From: Paramacrobiotus metropolitanus | Taxonomy: Eukaryota > Tardigrada > Eutardigrada > Parachela > Macrobiotidae | Assembly (NCBI RefSeq): GCF_019649055.1 | Contig: NW_026570221.1 | Location: 2,480,001 to 2,544,000, forward strand | DNA: 64,000 bases | Direction of reading: 5' to 3' | In this document: positions 46,755-58,700 of the stretch, piece by piece | Layout of the letters: the number at the start of each line of letters is the position of its first letter | Position numbering within the stretch: the stretch's first letter is position 1 | The notes under the pieces: model-generated | Told to the model about the DNA's origin: nothing | The model's input: only the letters and a program-made list of their open reading frames with translations | The model's database searches: none | Made by a program: the position numbers and the translations under genes

Positions 46755-48658
46755 CCGGGGCCAAGGTCAAAAAGAGGAAGGAATAATTAAAGGAAGGAAA
46801 TTTTTTTGGTCAAAAAGAGGAAGGAATAAATAAAGGAAGGAAATTTCATGGTCAAAAAGAGGAAGGAATATTTAAAGGAAGGAATGTTTTTTTGACCAAA
46901 ATGGAAGAAAATTTCGATGGTAAAAAAATGAAGAAAATTTTCGTGGTCAAAAAAGGAAAGAAATTTCGATGGTCAAAAACAAAAAAATTTTTTGCAGTTA
47001 ATGCGCTAAGAAAATTTTTAAAAAGTTTGGGGAATTAAGTACTTACGCGTTACTTTCCGTTTGATCAAGTAATGCAGAATAAGCGTTACAGCCGAACCTA
47101 TTAATTTTACGATAAGAGTACGAACGGCGCAAACTGTTCTTACAGAATGTTTTAGAAGTCGGACGTTTAAATAATAATGATGCGGTCTTTCGATTAAACT
47201 GTGATGGTATCCAAATTTACGCTGCAAATTCACAGTTTCAGTGTTAAACTTAAACAAGGCATACTATGTTCACATAGATATCTTAACGTGCACAAAATAA
47301 GTAACCGCAAAAGAAGAACTTAAGTAAACACAAAATTAGTATGTCCATCTGACCACAAATTCCACAATGTACACTACTACATATCAGCTGAACAAATTAA
47401 GATCAAGGAGATATTAACTGTTGTCAGACCAACGAAAAATTAGCTGCTGTCAAATAGCTCTCCGAAACTCTACGATAACTTTGAGTTCTTGCAAAATGTA
47501 AAATGTATTGTCAACTGAGGTGCCGGTGTCCGTTTGCTATAGTCACAATGACAGATTCGTATGTACTCAACATCATCATCGTGAGCAGAAGACTCGATAC
47601 TTATTATCAGCTGTAGTTGCGTCACATTAATTGGCCACATTAATTGTTACATTAATTAGTTACATTAATTGGTCACATTAATTGGTATTTGCGAGAATTT
47701 GTCTAGAACCAGACATAACCCACGAGTTTGCTACCGGAACGTGAGACTACACCATGCCATGGTGCTTTACTGAAATGAGTGAATGAGGAATAACGCATCT
47801 TTCTTACCCAGTCTGCCGCTGCTTGTGATTTCACTTCATTTTGTAAAAAAGGCAGGTGACTTACTCTTACTGATAAGTCACGTATCACTGCATGAACGCA
47901 GAGTCGCAGACTAAAAAGTTTTAACCCCCGCAAAAACGGCGCAAAGCTTTTGTCTGTTGTGTGTCAACCGTTAACGTGCTGCGGTGTATGTACACTGTAA
48001 ATAAGGAATATTAATAGCAGGAAGTATTCAGCAGGATATGATTTTAAAATGGGGGCTGCCTCATCGGGCATCAAAGGCGACCGCCACTGCTGTTATTCTT
48101 TCATTGAGAGGCTGATTCAGGCCTCAACGATTCAGCACATCAAAGCGAATAACGTTGTACTGCACTGAAGCACTACCGTATTTCTTATGTAATTCTATTG
48201 CATTTGTTGTTGTTAAGTATTCGTTTTCTTGTTATTTTGGCAACAAAATATTCCTAGCACCAAGGCACACTAAGAGCACATGTATTTACTTGAAATCGTA
48301 AAATTAATAGGGTTTGCTGTAACGCTTAATCTGCATTACTTGATCAAACGGACAGTAACGCGTAAGTACTTAATTCCCCAAACATCTTAAAAATTTTCTT
48401 AGCGCATTAACTGCAAAATTTTTTTTTTGTTTTTGACCATCGAAATTTCTTTCCTGTTTTGACCACGAAAATTTTCTTCGTTTTTTTTACCATCGAAATT
48501 TTCTTTCTTTTTGGTCAAAAAAACATTCCTTCCTTTAAATATTCCTTCCTCTTTTTGACCATGAAATTTCCTTCCTTTATTTATTCCTTCCTCTTTTTGA
48601 CCAAAAAAATTTCCTTCCTTTAATTATTCCTTCCTCTTTTTGACCTTGGCCGTATGCC
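46755..48658. mobile_element. 1.9-kb foldback-type element with ~360-bp inverted arms
   Basis: Left arm about 46,755-47,115, right arm about 48,295-48,658. The arms consist of tandem 40-45-bp GGTCAAAAAGAGGAAGGAA-like units next to unique parts (TTAAGTACTTACGCGTTAC, TTTGATCAAGTAATGCAG), all matched in inverse. Outer ends share GCCGG/GGCCAAGGTC. The 1.2-kb centre has a short TTACATTAATT tandem repeat (47,630-47,690) and no transposase. Non-autonomous. Confidence 0.8.
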
Positions 48659-49449
48659 GGAGAGAATGTAATGAATGGGTACAGTGTACTTAGCTATTCG
48701 CATCAACAGACCACCCAAGCATTCAAATATCCTGATAGTAAAAAATGAATGTAGTCAAAAATTTCATCTAAACTTTCTCTAAAATCTGCAAACACTGAAC
48801 GCAAAATCTTTTGGTAAGAAACTCCGAGCAAGCCACATAAAGGAACGTTTACATATTATTGTAGCTGCTGTGATCAGCAGTTTATCATGTTTGTGTATGA
48901 GGAATCCGGACTTCTGATCTGCATATTTATAAAAAAACTTTAGTTGGAAGCAATGACTGTGTAAAATAGTTGATTTCGTAAATTTTGTATTACCAGAAAA
49001 TTCGAATACGCGGGCGTCCGTTCATCAAAACGTACAGTGAACATGATCCGTTATTCAGACAAGACGGAGTAGTCAAACAACTAGGTAGCACGGCAAGGCC
49101 GCAGGCAGCAATTGTATCATCTGTCTGGTGTCTGTACAAAGGTTTTGCTCATACATGCGATGACTGGCGCAGTAGGCATTCGGTTTGACGGTACTTTGAG
49201 TTTGAACCTCGTGACTTAAGAAATCGTGTTTCTGTTCTGATACCGTCGTTTCGTAGCCGTAGTGCATGAGAAGAAGACAAACTACGTTAAGTCTTTTATA
49301 GCCATATTTCTGTTGCTGTACGTAAAAATATTGAAAAATTTGTTGAACTTACAACGAGCGCAAAGGAAATGCCTTAGTAAGTCCATCAGCTGACAACCAT
49401 GTTCTTAACATTTCCATACGCCTACAATTTGTAATGTTTGTCTTTACAG

Positions 49450-51073
49450 CCTCCCAGCACTTCCCTTCATAAGACCATGGGAGCTTCTGCTGGAAAATGA
49501 GCTGCCATCGGTAAGAAAATAACCCATCTCACAATAAAAATATTACGTCTTGTCTTTATTGCGTGGCAGTATTTTGAACCATGCAACACGTAAAAACTTA
49601 TTGGCTCTTAAGTCTTGGCTCGTGGACTTCTGCCATTGCCTCGAGCGCCCATACAGATGAATTCTTACGTTAGAAATATTTTTCAAAAGTGACGATAGCC
49701 AAATCACGATATATTTTGAAACTAGTACCAAACTGTATTGCACGATTTTGCAGTTACCAGATGTCTTCCGTCAAGTTCTGGTGGCTCACGAGACCAACGG
49801 GCGACGCTATGACGAGTTGTCCCATACCGCTTACGAAATCGTTTCACGCCAACACGGCGCAGAACTGTACGAAATGTTGCAGGGTATGATTGTTGAATAT
49901 CTCAATCAGGTATGTAAAGTATCTGTAGCAAGTGTGTTGTATCGATCACGATCATCAGCCAAAGATGATAGCTAAAGCTCTGTAAAACCATTGCACCCCA
50001 AATCGGATACCTGCATGAGAGAAAACAGTGCAGTCTCTTGGCTTTCTCCAGCGCATACCAACCAAACAATAAGTAATTTAACCAAAGAATAATTGAATCT
50101 ATGGTAAGAAAGAATAATTTATTCTATTGCTGGGCTATAAAGCTCAACTTTTTATTAAAATTTTTCATACAGTATTTCTGCTGTCCGGAAACTGAACATT
50201 GTGTTTTGTCAACTTTCTTAACTGCGTTGCACGGTTGCAGAATTCTGAGCCTGAAAACGTTTTGGGCTTCCCAGAATTTGAGCGAAAAGAATATCAGAAA
50301 TGTTGACAATGTTGCGAAAAAAACACAAGATAATTGTCATAAATCGTCAAAAGCCCTTTTAGGAATGTTCCCAGTATGAACGAGTATTGCCTCCATTAAA
50401 TTTTTCTATATTTAGTTAATGAATGGTACTAGTAAAATTGTGGGTGGAATGGGCTGAACGAGATTTTGAGAGCAGATAAAAAATAGGTAAAAAAAACTTT
50501 TGGAAACCTTTTGAACCAAGTTTCTGTATCCCTTCAACGCTTCGGGTACGCAGTGCCCGTAAAAGAGTGCACTTTCCTTACCGCTCTTCTTAAAAGCAAC
50601 CAAACTGTTTGTACAATCAGGTTCGCGAAGATGTTACTCAGCTATCCGAAGACGAATTTCTTGCCGCATTAAATACCACGTGGAACCATTTTAAAAGAGG
50701 TTTGTCACTCATCAAGGTTATTACGGCGTACATGGTAAGTCCATTACACTGAATGGTCAAATTTAGTATCAAAAGAGTATCTTGATGCATCTTCCTCTGC
50801 ATCGTGTAGGACAGAGCGTACGTAATACGCAATGAGCTGGACAATACAGAAAATCTGGGTTTCCGAATCTTTCGGGATCACGTTGTTTATCATGAAGGCA
50901 TCCGTGAAAGAGTACGAGTGAATATGTTGGATAACCGGCGCCGAGACAAAATTATTGATGGACTTGTACTGCGCAATGCGTATGAAATGCTGATAGATCT
51001 CGGCAAGGGAACGGTCGAAGTTTACCAGGAAATCTGCGAACACCCGTATTTAGCGCTGTATGCCCACCTTTTG
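49450..51073 (+). CDS. Cul3: Cullin-3-like, N-terminal exons only
   Basis: Spliced exons on the plus strand: tentative 49,450-49,510, then 49,754-49,909 (LPDVFRQVLVAHETNGRRYD, HTAYEIVSRQHGAELYEML), 50,621-50,734 (VREDVTQLSEDEF) and 50,810-51,073 (NLGFRIFRDHVV, LRNAYEMLIDLG). Each is flanked by a good AG and GTAAG/GTATG; the last three are phase 0. The order and motifs match the first cullin repeats of cullin-3, the scaffold that binds BTB adaptors in an E3 ubiquitin ligase. After 51,073 no further cullin exon is found before the next gene, and the usual first exon is unclear, so this may be a truncated duplicate or have distant exons. Confidence 0.7.
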
Positions 51074-51431
51074 GTAAGCAAGAAAACAGTAATAGTCACG
51101 TTGTCATAACGGAACCAGTGCGTCTCGTAGTCTATGACACAGGTTTACCTCGCGTATATTGAGCACCTCACTAAAGTGAACATCGAACAAATCAGCTGAA
51201 GCCGATCTAATCATTTACTAATATTTAGTCTTTTTGAAATGGAAAAAAGCGCCAGAATCTGGTTTCAGGAGCGAAAATACAAAAAGTGTACCCGGGTAGC
51301 CATTCGCTCGTTACAACAACACCACACGATTTTTGATTTGTTATGCGCGAAAATAGCTTATAAAAGGCTCGCTAACGGGGCTGTCCCCCTTGAGGCGGCG
51401 CCTGTTCGCCCTCAGGAGCAGCTTTAGTGCG

Positions 51432-51476
51432 CAGAACCAGTGCCCCCAGGGGCGGCTCCTGGGGGCACCTGTTCTG
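51432..51476. repeat. 17-bp GC-rich hairpin
   Basis: GTGCCCCCAGG (51,440-51,450) pairs with CCTGGGGGCAC (51,458-51,468) around GGCGGCT. After a 2x2 internal loop CAGAAC (51,432-51,437) pairs with GTTCTG (51,471-51,476). A TATAAAA box-like word lies at 51,358. Confidence 0.65.
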
Positions 51477-51597
51477 TACATTGAGCAAGCGTCTACATCG
51501 AACGAAAAATTTGGAACCGCAGGTGTTCAATATACGCAGGTCTTATTGTACCAACTTCAGCAGAGTCAAATACGTACCGTTATTACCTTACACTACC

Positions 51598-51736
51598 GTG
51601 GTGCGGCAAAATACCCAACTGGCTGTTTTGCCGGCCATAGTGCGGCAAAATAGCTTAGCAGCTTTTCTAACACAGTGTGCGGTAAAATAGCCTACAAACT
51701 ATTTCGCCCACCATAGTGAAGCAAATAGCCACTTCG
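51598..51736. repeat. GCGGCAAAATAGC hairpin repeat, locus 3
   Basis: Same family as the loci at 29.8 and 38.7 kb, more diverged, ending in AGCCACTTCGTAC. Confidence 0.7.
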
Positions 51737-52029
51737 TACTTGAAATTACGTGTTCTCCGTGCGGACTGGGTAATTTTTAAGCGTGATTTTTGTAATTTCA
51801 AATTTTAGATAGTTTTATCAACATATACTTTCCGGTTTTAAGTTTTGAGTGTTCCCGATTAAAAACAGTAGACAAACATATCGAGAAACAGATAATGATT
51901 TTAAAATAGACTCTAAAGAAAACGGTTCTCTCCCCTCTGAATGAAGCCCGTAAGCGGCCTTGAAAGTTTCTACCCTTTTAATTTTTCGTTTAAGTATTCA
52001 AAGACTGATTTCAGAGCTCGGTGCAAAAC

Positions 52030-53309
52030 ATGGGAAGCCAAGAAGTTTGCTTGTATGGCCGCAAGCAATACCACTACAATCTTCTCGATTACATTGGAAG
52101 CGGCGCCTTCGGAAGAGTGTTCAAGGCAGAAGTAACTAATCGGGTTTTACAAGAAGAAGCTCCATCCGTGGCGGTAAAAGTATTTCCGTTGCGTGCTAAA
52201 GTGCAAAATGATCCGGCAGCCTGGAATGACTGGTGCCGGCGACTAAGAGTTCTGTCGGAGCTATCTCATTTAAATCTTGTTCGCTACCACAAAGTCGCTG
52301 TAGTCCCCACAAGCGACGATCGACAAGTTCAAATTGTCATGGATCTATGCAGTAAGTAAGAGAATCTGAAGCTTCCTGCGTTCGAACGTCTCCATATTTA
52401 AATAATATGTAAAATCTTTTGAAAGGTGAGCGTCCGGGAATTTCGTCAAAACAATAACAACAGATTGATAACGCATTATCTTATTTTTACGAGTTTTGAA
52501 CCAATAAGTTAACAAATTTTTGTTTTACTGTATTATTAAATTGTTTTGCTTTTATTATTCCTAACGTACCTTTCGTTGTTATCTTTTCACTGCCCATTAC
52601 ATCATTTCATTTTAATAAATAATTGCTTCTTTAATTCGTGATTCGCAGTCTGCAAATTTTTCTAGACGGTGGTGATCTTGCAAAGTTATTGGGGCAGCAC
52701 AGAGAAAAGAACACACTTCTTGAGGTTGACAAAGCCGTTTGTTACGCAGCGGACATCGCCGACGGTTTAAATTTTCTACACTATAATAATATCATCCATG
52801 GGGATCTGAAACCGGGAAATGTCCTGGTACAGTCCGATCGGTTAGTAATTGGCGACCTGGATGGTAGCATACCCATGCAACAGTTTGTTACCTGTACGGC
52901 TGATGCCGAAAACCTTGCTGGTACTCTCCACTACATGGCACCGGAGGTTCTCGGAAAGCTGCTCACACTTCCGACAGAGGAGAAACTGGGACGAAAAGTG
53001 GATATTTGGAGTTTTGGGTGTATCCTTCTGGATCTGGCTGAGCGCGTTATTGGAGTGGGTAAAAAGTACTTGTGGAAAGTGAACCTGGACGGTACCACCA
53101 TAAAGAAAGAAATCGGGGCAAACACGACAAAATTTGGGTACACCAAGTTATTACTGAACGAAGGCTATTCTCCGTTTGTCGATCCTGATATCCCGGCTTA
53201 CTGTTTCCTTCTGGCAAAAGGGATTGAAAAATGTTTGCTCCGAAAGCCGGATGATAGGAGTTCGGCTGAGGAATTACCGGGCTTACTGAGAATAAGTAAA
53301 GACATTTAG
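52030..53309 (+). CDS. Protein kinase, two exons, non-RD type
   Basis: ATG 52,030; exon 1 ends at 52,351 before GTAAGT; exon 2 runs from 52,666 (after TTTCTAG) to TAG at 53,307-53,309. This junction keeps the frame and restores the usual C-x-GGDL hinge region. Exon 1 has the glycine loop (GSGAFGRVF) and the VAVK lysine. Exon 2 has the catalytic loop HGDLKPGNV (HRD replaced by HGD), DLD in place of DFG, and MAPEVLG for APE. About 320 residues, kinase domain only. The architecture resembles STE/MAP3K-like kinases; HGD and DLD suggest an unusual activation mode. A 5'UTR intron probably ends at 52,019. The pseudogene at 45.1 kb is a relative. Confidence 0.8.
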
Positions 53310-54558
53310 TCATTTTCCGGTATGATGGCAACATGCCGATACGGTTTAGGCTGACAAATTTAACATATTATTGGCATTACGCCGAGTGCTTATTATTGGT
53401 AAAGTTTGGTAGTTTATAATTATTAAATTTGGTAAATGGTTTATTTGGTAATCGTTATCCGCCGGTGGCATGCGTTATCCAAATAAACGCTGTTTGTTAT
53501 CCAGAAACGCAACCAACTATACGTTGCACCTTGCCCCGAGCGGAGGAAAGCAATGCCGGTCAGCCACCGGGTCCGGATACACGTGGAAACCGAGCATCTG
53601 GAAACGTCTGCAAAAGAAACCGCGATGATTCGTTGCAGAAATCTAACAAGCGGCGGAATTCCCGTGGTGATTCCATGGTACCTTCCGTTGGGAACCTACT
53701 CAACATAGCATCCTGCTGACCTTCACCAAGTACAACTAGGTCGTCATGCAGCGATTTTGTTGACCGGTAATATGATATTACAGATTCAGCTGTCGATATC
53801 GGCGTTACTGCAATTTATGGGTATCAGTACTTATCATTAATTTTGTAATTGCTTTGTTTATGTTTAAGAAGCCAGCTAATCATCGTATAAGTTGCGTTAT
53901 CTAATTGGTATACCCCACTGTGACTGATTATTTCGGCCAGTGACCGTTTTCCGTGAGAGTTGCAGGACTGCATGTTTTTATTGATCATTAATTTGGATTC
54001 ATTAAGCGTGGGACAACTGTAGAAACTGGAAGACTTGGAACGAATTTATTATAAACGGGGCACGCTGAATTAATCTGACTTTAATTTCGGCTTTTTCGCT
54101 TTTCATCATAGTAAAATTAATAAATGTCTAACGAAGTCAGCCGGTTAGCAAATGTTTTGCGATTATGACAATGGCAACCATGGTTGGATCGGTGACCTTA
54201 ACTTTTTTCTGCTCTTGTTATTAGCGTACACATACTAGCAACAATAGCGTATAACATCACTGGTAATAACAACCATCAAAGCTACAAAGCAGCAAATGTT
54301 GTCGGTTTCGCCTTGCTGTCATATTTTAAATCAAAAATCGACCTTGAAAAGAATTTTTTACGAACTTCAACCGATTTAAACAGAAAAAATCAGCCATTTG
54401 CACAGGGACAGCCCATTTCCTAACCGCTTGCACGCAGCCAGAACCCGTGTAAACACCGGTATGTGCAATCAACACCGCAGTAACGACGTAATAATACTTA
54501 ATTGCGTCCCCGTCTAGCAGCGCGCCCTGTTGGTTGTCGCACCGCACTATAGCACGCA
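53310..54558. other. Intergenic, no gene recognised
   Basis: AT-rich with only short ORFs; nothing supported. Confidence 0.45.
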
Positions 54559-54994
54559 TGTAACCGGCAAAACTGTCCGGACGGATAAACCGTCCGCCGG
54601 TCGGTTTTGCCTGTAAGCCGACAAAACCGTCCGGCGGTCCAAAAAACGTCCGCCGCAAATTTTGCCCACCCAATTTTTTTAATGCTCTATTCGATCTTGT
54701 GAACCACCCAGACGGCATGTTTTGGGTATTGCCGGAGTGTATATTCGGGGTGGGGGGGGGGCGGACGGTATATACACTCCGGAATTACCGTCCGGCTCCA
54801 AATATACACTCCGGCAAAACCGTCCGCCCCCGATTTCGCACTCCGGGTCGTTCCAAAGATTGAGTAGTGCATAAAAAATTGGGTAGGCGAAATCTCCGGC
54901 GAACGTTTTCTTGGACTGCCGGACGGTTTTGCCGGCATACAGGCAGAAGTGTCCGGCGGACGGTTCATCCGTCCGGACACTTTTGCCGGTTACA
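54559..54994. mobile_element. 436-bp GC-rich MITE with 42-bp TIRs
   Basis: TGTAACCGGCAAAACTGTCC at the left is matched by the inverse of the right end with two mismatches over 42 bp. The interior is full of CGGACGG and GGCAAAACCGTCC words in both orientations. No target duplication could be assigned. Confidence 0.75.
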
Positions 54995-55747
54995 CGTTAT
55001 CCCGCTGTGGCAAGCTTGATGCAGTTCGTATCCTCTACGATGACATGGTGCTGGTGGCATTTCCAATATAGGGATTACCAGGAACTCCACAAAATCACGG
55101 ATGATGAAAACCTGAAGAGTCAGTGTCTATTCTTCTAGCTGCTCATCCACCCTCTTAATCTGACAAACTGTTTGGGAGTTTTGTTTCTGTTTCGAGGTGA
55201 ACTGCGGGTTTCCTGACATTGAGTCGCTACATGAAAAATTCCTGTGAAATGGCGCTTTTGTGATGTATCTGTTTATTAGTGGGCAACCGTTGTATTCCTG
55301 CCGTAACAATCTCGTTAAAATATAAATTCTGTCTGTCTGCAGCAACTTTTCTCGAATCGTGCCAAGAAGGTTGACTTGGTGTCGGATTTCCTACTTTTGC
55401 ATATCCATTAATCATTACTATCACAAACGGCAAGTACAACATAAAGACATTACGTAATCAAACCTGTTAAGTAGTATAGCTTTTAGCAGGTTCGAGTTTG
55501 TTACTTCCTTCCTGTCATTCAAACCGTTATATTTTCCGAAAGCAGTCTATAGAATACTGTTGGTTACGACAGTACGACGGATGTCAGCAAAACTGAACCG
55601 GCTCAGTCTTTTTCCAACACCGAAGAAACATTAACAATTTTTATGCGGTCTCAAACAGTTTCCGTTCTCGGGCACTGCGGAGTAATAAAGGCAAAAAATT
55701 ATACTTTTGTTTGTTATTGGATTTGGGATCAATGTTGATAGTATATC

Positions 55748-58700
55748 AGCAACCGGCAAGCAGCAACCGTCAACGTCTGTTTGCACATCTGAGCTATGCC
55801 ATCACGTTGGTACGTATACCATTCGCAAATCATTCAACAAAAGCAGTAATATGCGGAGATTAGCGCTTATGGAGATTTCCTCGTTTGATGATTTTAGAAT
55901 AAATTTCCGTTACAACTGCTTTTTTGAAAACCATTGTTGCCAATGGGCATTGACTAGGAAGTCGACATTTAGCTTTCGGTGATTTAATTTGTAATTTTGT
56001 CAGCCCATGATATCATCTCCACCATGGATCCGACCGTCGATCCCTGCGTGGATTTCTACGCATACGCCTGTGACCGTTGGAACGCCAGTGATCCGTATGA
56101 TTATGGTCAAATCGGCGTTTTAATGACAAAAATTCCTAATCAGCTTCAAGGTACTGGTTTTTACGGTTAGGCGTTCACTATGTGGTGACTCTCCATAATG
56201 CCCAGTGTTACGCAATACCGCAGTTTCTTTAATATTGCATCCATTGTGTCCGGTACGGTATTTGGCATTTTGTCTCGCAGTGATCGGTCAACGCTATTAT
56301 ACTGTAAATATAACGAAAATTAAAACAAACCACAGAGCATTGTTACTGTTAGGATTGGAAATGTATTACGTGTGCGTAATCAGTAGCTGATCTATGAGTG
56401 TACAATCTTCATAGCTGATCAGTGAGTGTAACGTCCACTCAGTACACCTATCCCTAATGATGATCAGACTTCTGGGAGAAGTGCTGACTAATGTATGACT
56501 GTTATGTTACCAACTGTGGTATATAAGCGCGTGTTGTACAGAACATCTATGAACATCTTGTGGACATCACTGAATGAACAACTGCGGATGTGTCTGAGTT
56601 GGTTCGTTAGTACAGTTAGTACGGTAGTCAGTTATCACCTTCCTACAGACCACTATTTAATTTTCAAGAGATTATGAGACCTGGTTTTGCTCTTGGATGG
56701 ATCTGTTGGCTCAACCAGTATCTTGCGCGTATGGTGTGTTGTTATACGGCGGATGGCTGTGTTGAAGAGATCGAAGGTGACGGAACTGAATAGCTCCAAC
56801 TGCTCCGGATGCGAGTGCATGATGGAGTAGTGCTAACTGGTGAGGGAGAAAGGTCAAGCGTGGAGGGTACGTGTCGGATGCCGGTGAAGGATCCGAATGA
56901 CGAGGAGCGAAACCTCTGACAAGGCGATTGGCAGGAAGCCAGTGCTTGCAAGTTTGCCCGCGTCGTGGTACGCCTCGATCGTGGCATCATGGAGAATGGT
57001 GGCCAGACCTGCCCCTCAGATGTCGGTGTTCGGGAAGATCTGGTAAAGAGTGAAGATCAGAGCGACAAATTGGACGCAAGATCGAAAGAAGGCGTGGACT
57101 GTGTTCTCCACGAAGTGAATCGGCAGATGGATGGGATTACGAGCCAATTCGACGTTTGGATCGTTTGGGTCGTACGACTACGGACCAAAGAAACGGATAC
57201 CCGACGGGTGCGAACAGTCTCGTGTGAATCCTACCAGTCAAGCCAGCGGACCGAGAAGAATTACGACGAGGGAAGTACGCTTCAGTACAGCGTAGTGTAG
57301 TCGTCGAGGAACCAACAGAGAAAAGTGAAGGTAAAGCGATATTGCCGACAAGCGGGCGACATGCTGTTACCTAGAAAGCGATGGAAGTCCAAAGGTCAAC
57401 TCCAACGGTCAAAGCTATGCGCAGGAGGTTTGTAATTATAGGAAACTTTAGTACGTCCAAATTTTGTATTTAGAAAAGATGTACGAACCCGGATTGTAGC
57501 TTTACGAACCCGGATTGTAGGATAATAGCTTTACTTTAGCGCCTTATGTTAAACTCCTTCACACTATGCCGGGATTGTGTGAAGTACTGCACAGTGGTGT
57601 AGTCATCCACATGTACCTAATTCCGTAAATCGGTGAAAACTGAAAAGTCATAAAGTCAGTACTTTATGTAAAGTACTGCCAATACTTTGTACCTCCCGCA
57701 TGCCGTGAATCCGTGAATCGGTGAAAGGTCAGTACTTTTCATAAAGTCAGTACTATATGTAAAGTACTGCCAATACTTTGTTCCTCCCGCATGCCGTGAA
57801 TCCGTGAATCGTTGAAAGGTCAGTACTTTACATAAAGTCAGTACTTTATGAAAAGTACTGCCAATACTTTGTACCTCCCGCATGCCGTGAATCCTTGATT
57901 AGGTGAAAGGTCAGTACTTAACATATAGTCAGTACTTATGTAAAGTACTGCCAATACTTTATACCTCCCACTTGCCGTGAATCCGTAAATTGGTGAAAGG
58001 TCAGTACTTTACATAAAGTCAGTACTTTATGTAAAGTACTGCCAATACTTTATTCCTCCCGCATGCCGTGAATCCGTGAATCGGTGAAAGGTCAGTACTT
58101 TTCATAAAGTCAGTACTATATGTAAAGTACTGCCAATATTTTGTTCCTCCCGCATGCCGTGAATCCGTGAATCGTTGAAAGGTCAGTACTTTACATAAAG
58201 TCAGTACTTTATGAAAAGTACTGCCAACACTTTGTACCTCCCGCATGCCGTGAATCCTTGATTAGGTGAAAGGTCAGTACTTAACATATAGTCAGTACTT
58301 TATGTAAAGTACTGCCAATACTTTATACCTCCCACTTGCCGTGAATCCGTAAATCGATGAAAGGTCAGTACTTTACAGAAAGGCAGTACTTTATGTAAAG
58401 TACTGCCAATACTTTGTGCCTCCCGCAAATTATATCAGGGTGTTAGAGGTTTACTTGAATCTTGCACGACGTTGTCAGGAGTTCGTTCTATGGACGCTCC
58501 ATCAGTTACGCGGAAGTGGACCAATAAATTCTATGAAAACTGCAACTCAGTCTTCTCGTGAGCGAGCACACGAGAATGTCCAATTACTAATGGTCCTATT
58601 ATTGAAACTTTCTTAATACAAAGTACTATAAACATAAGGGTTGTGTAACGGTGTTGCCCACTAACCTTTTAATGTTTCTGTGTACAGGTTGGCTGTTATT

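Noticed and set aside
57656-58246. Two identical 75-aa ORFs on the minus strand
   Set aside because: They are satellite repeat units 363 bp apart and do not look like genes.
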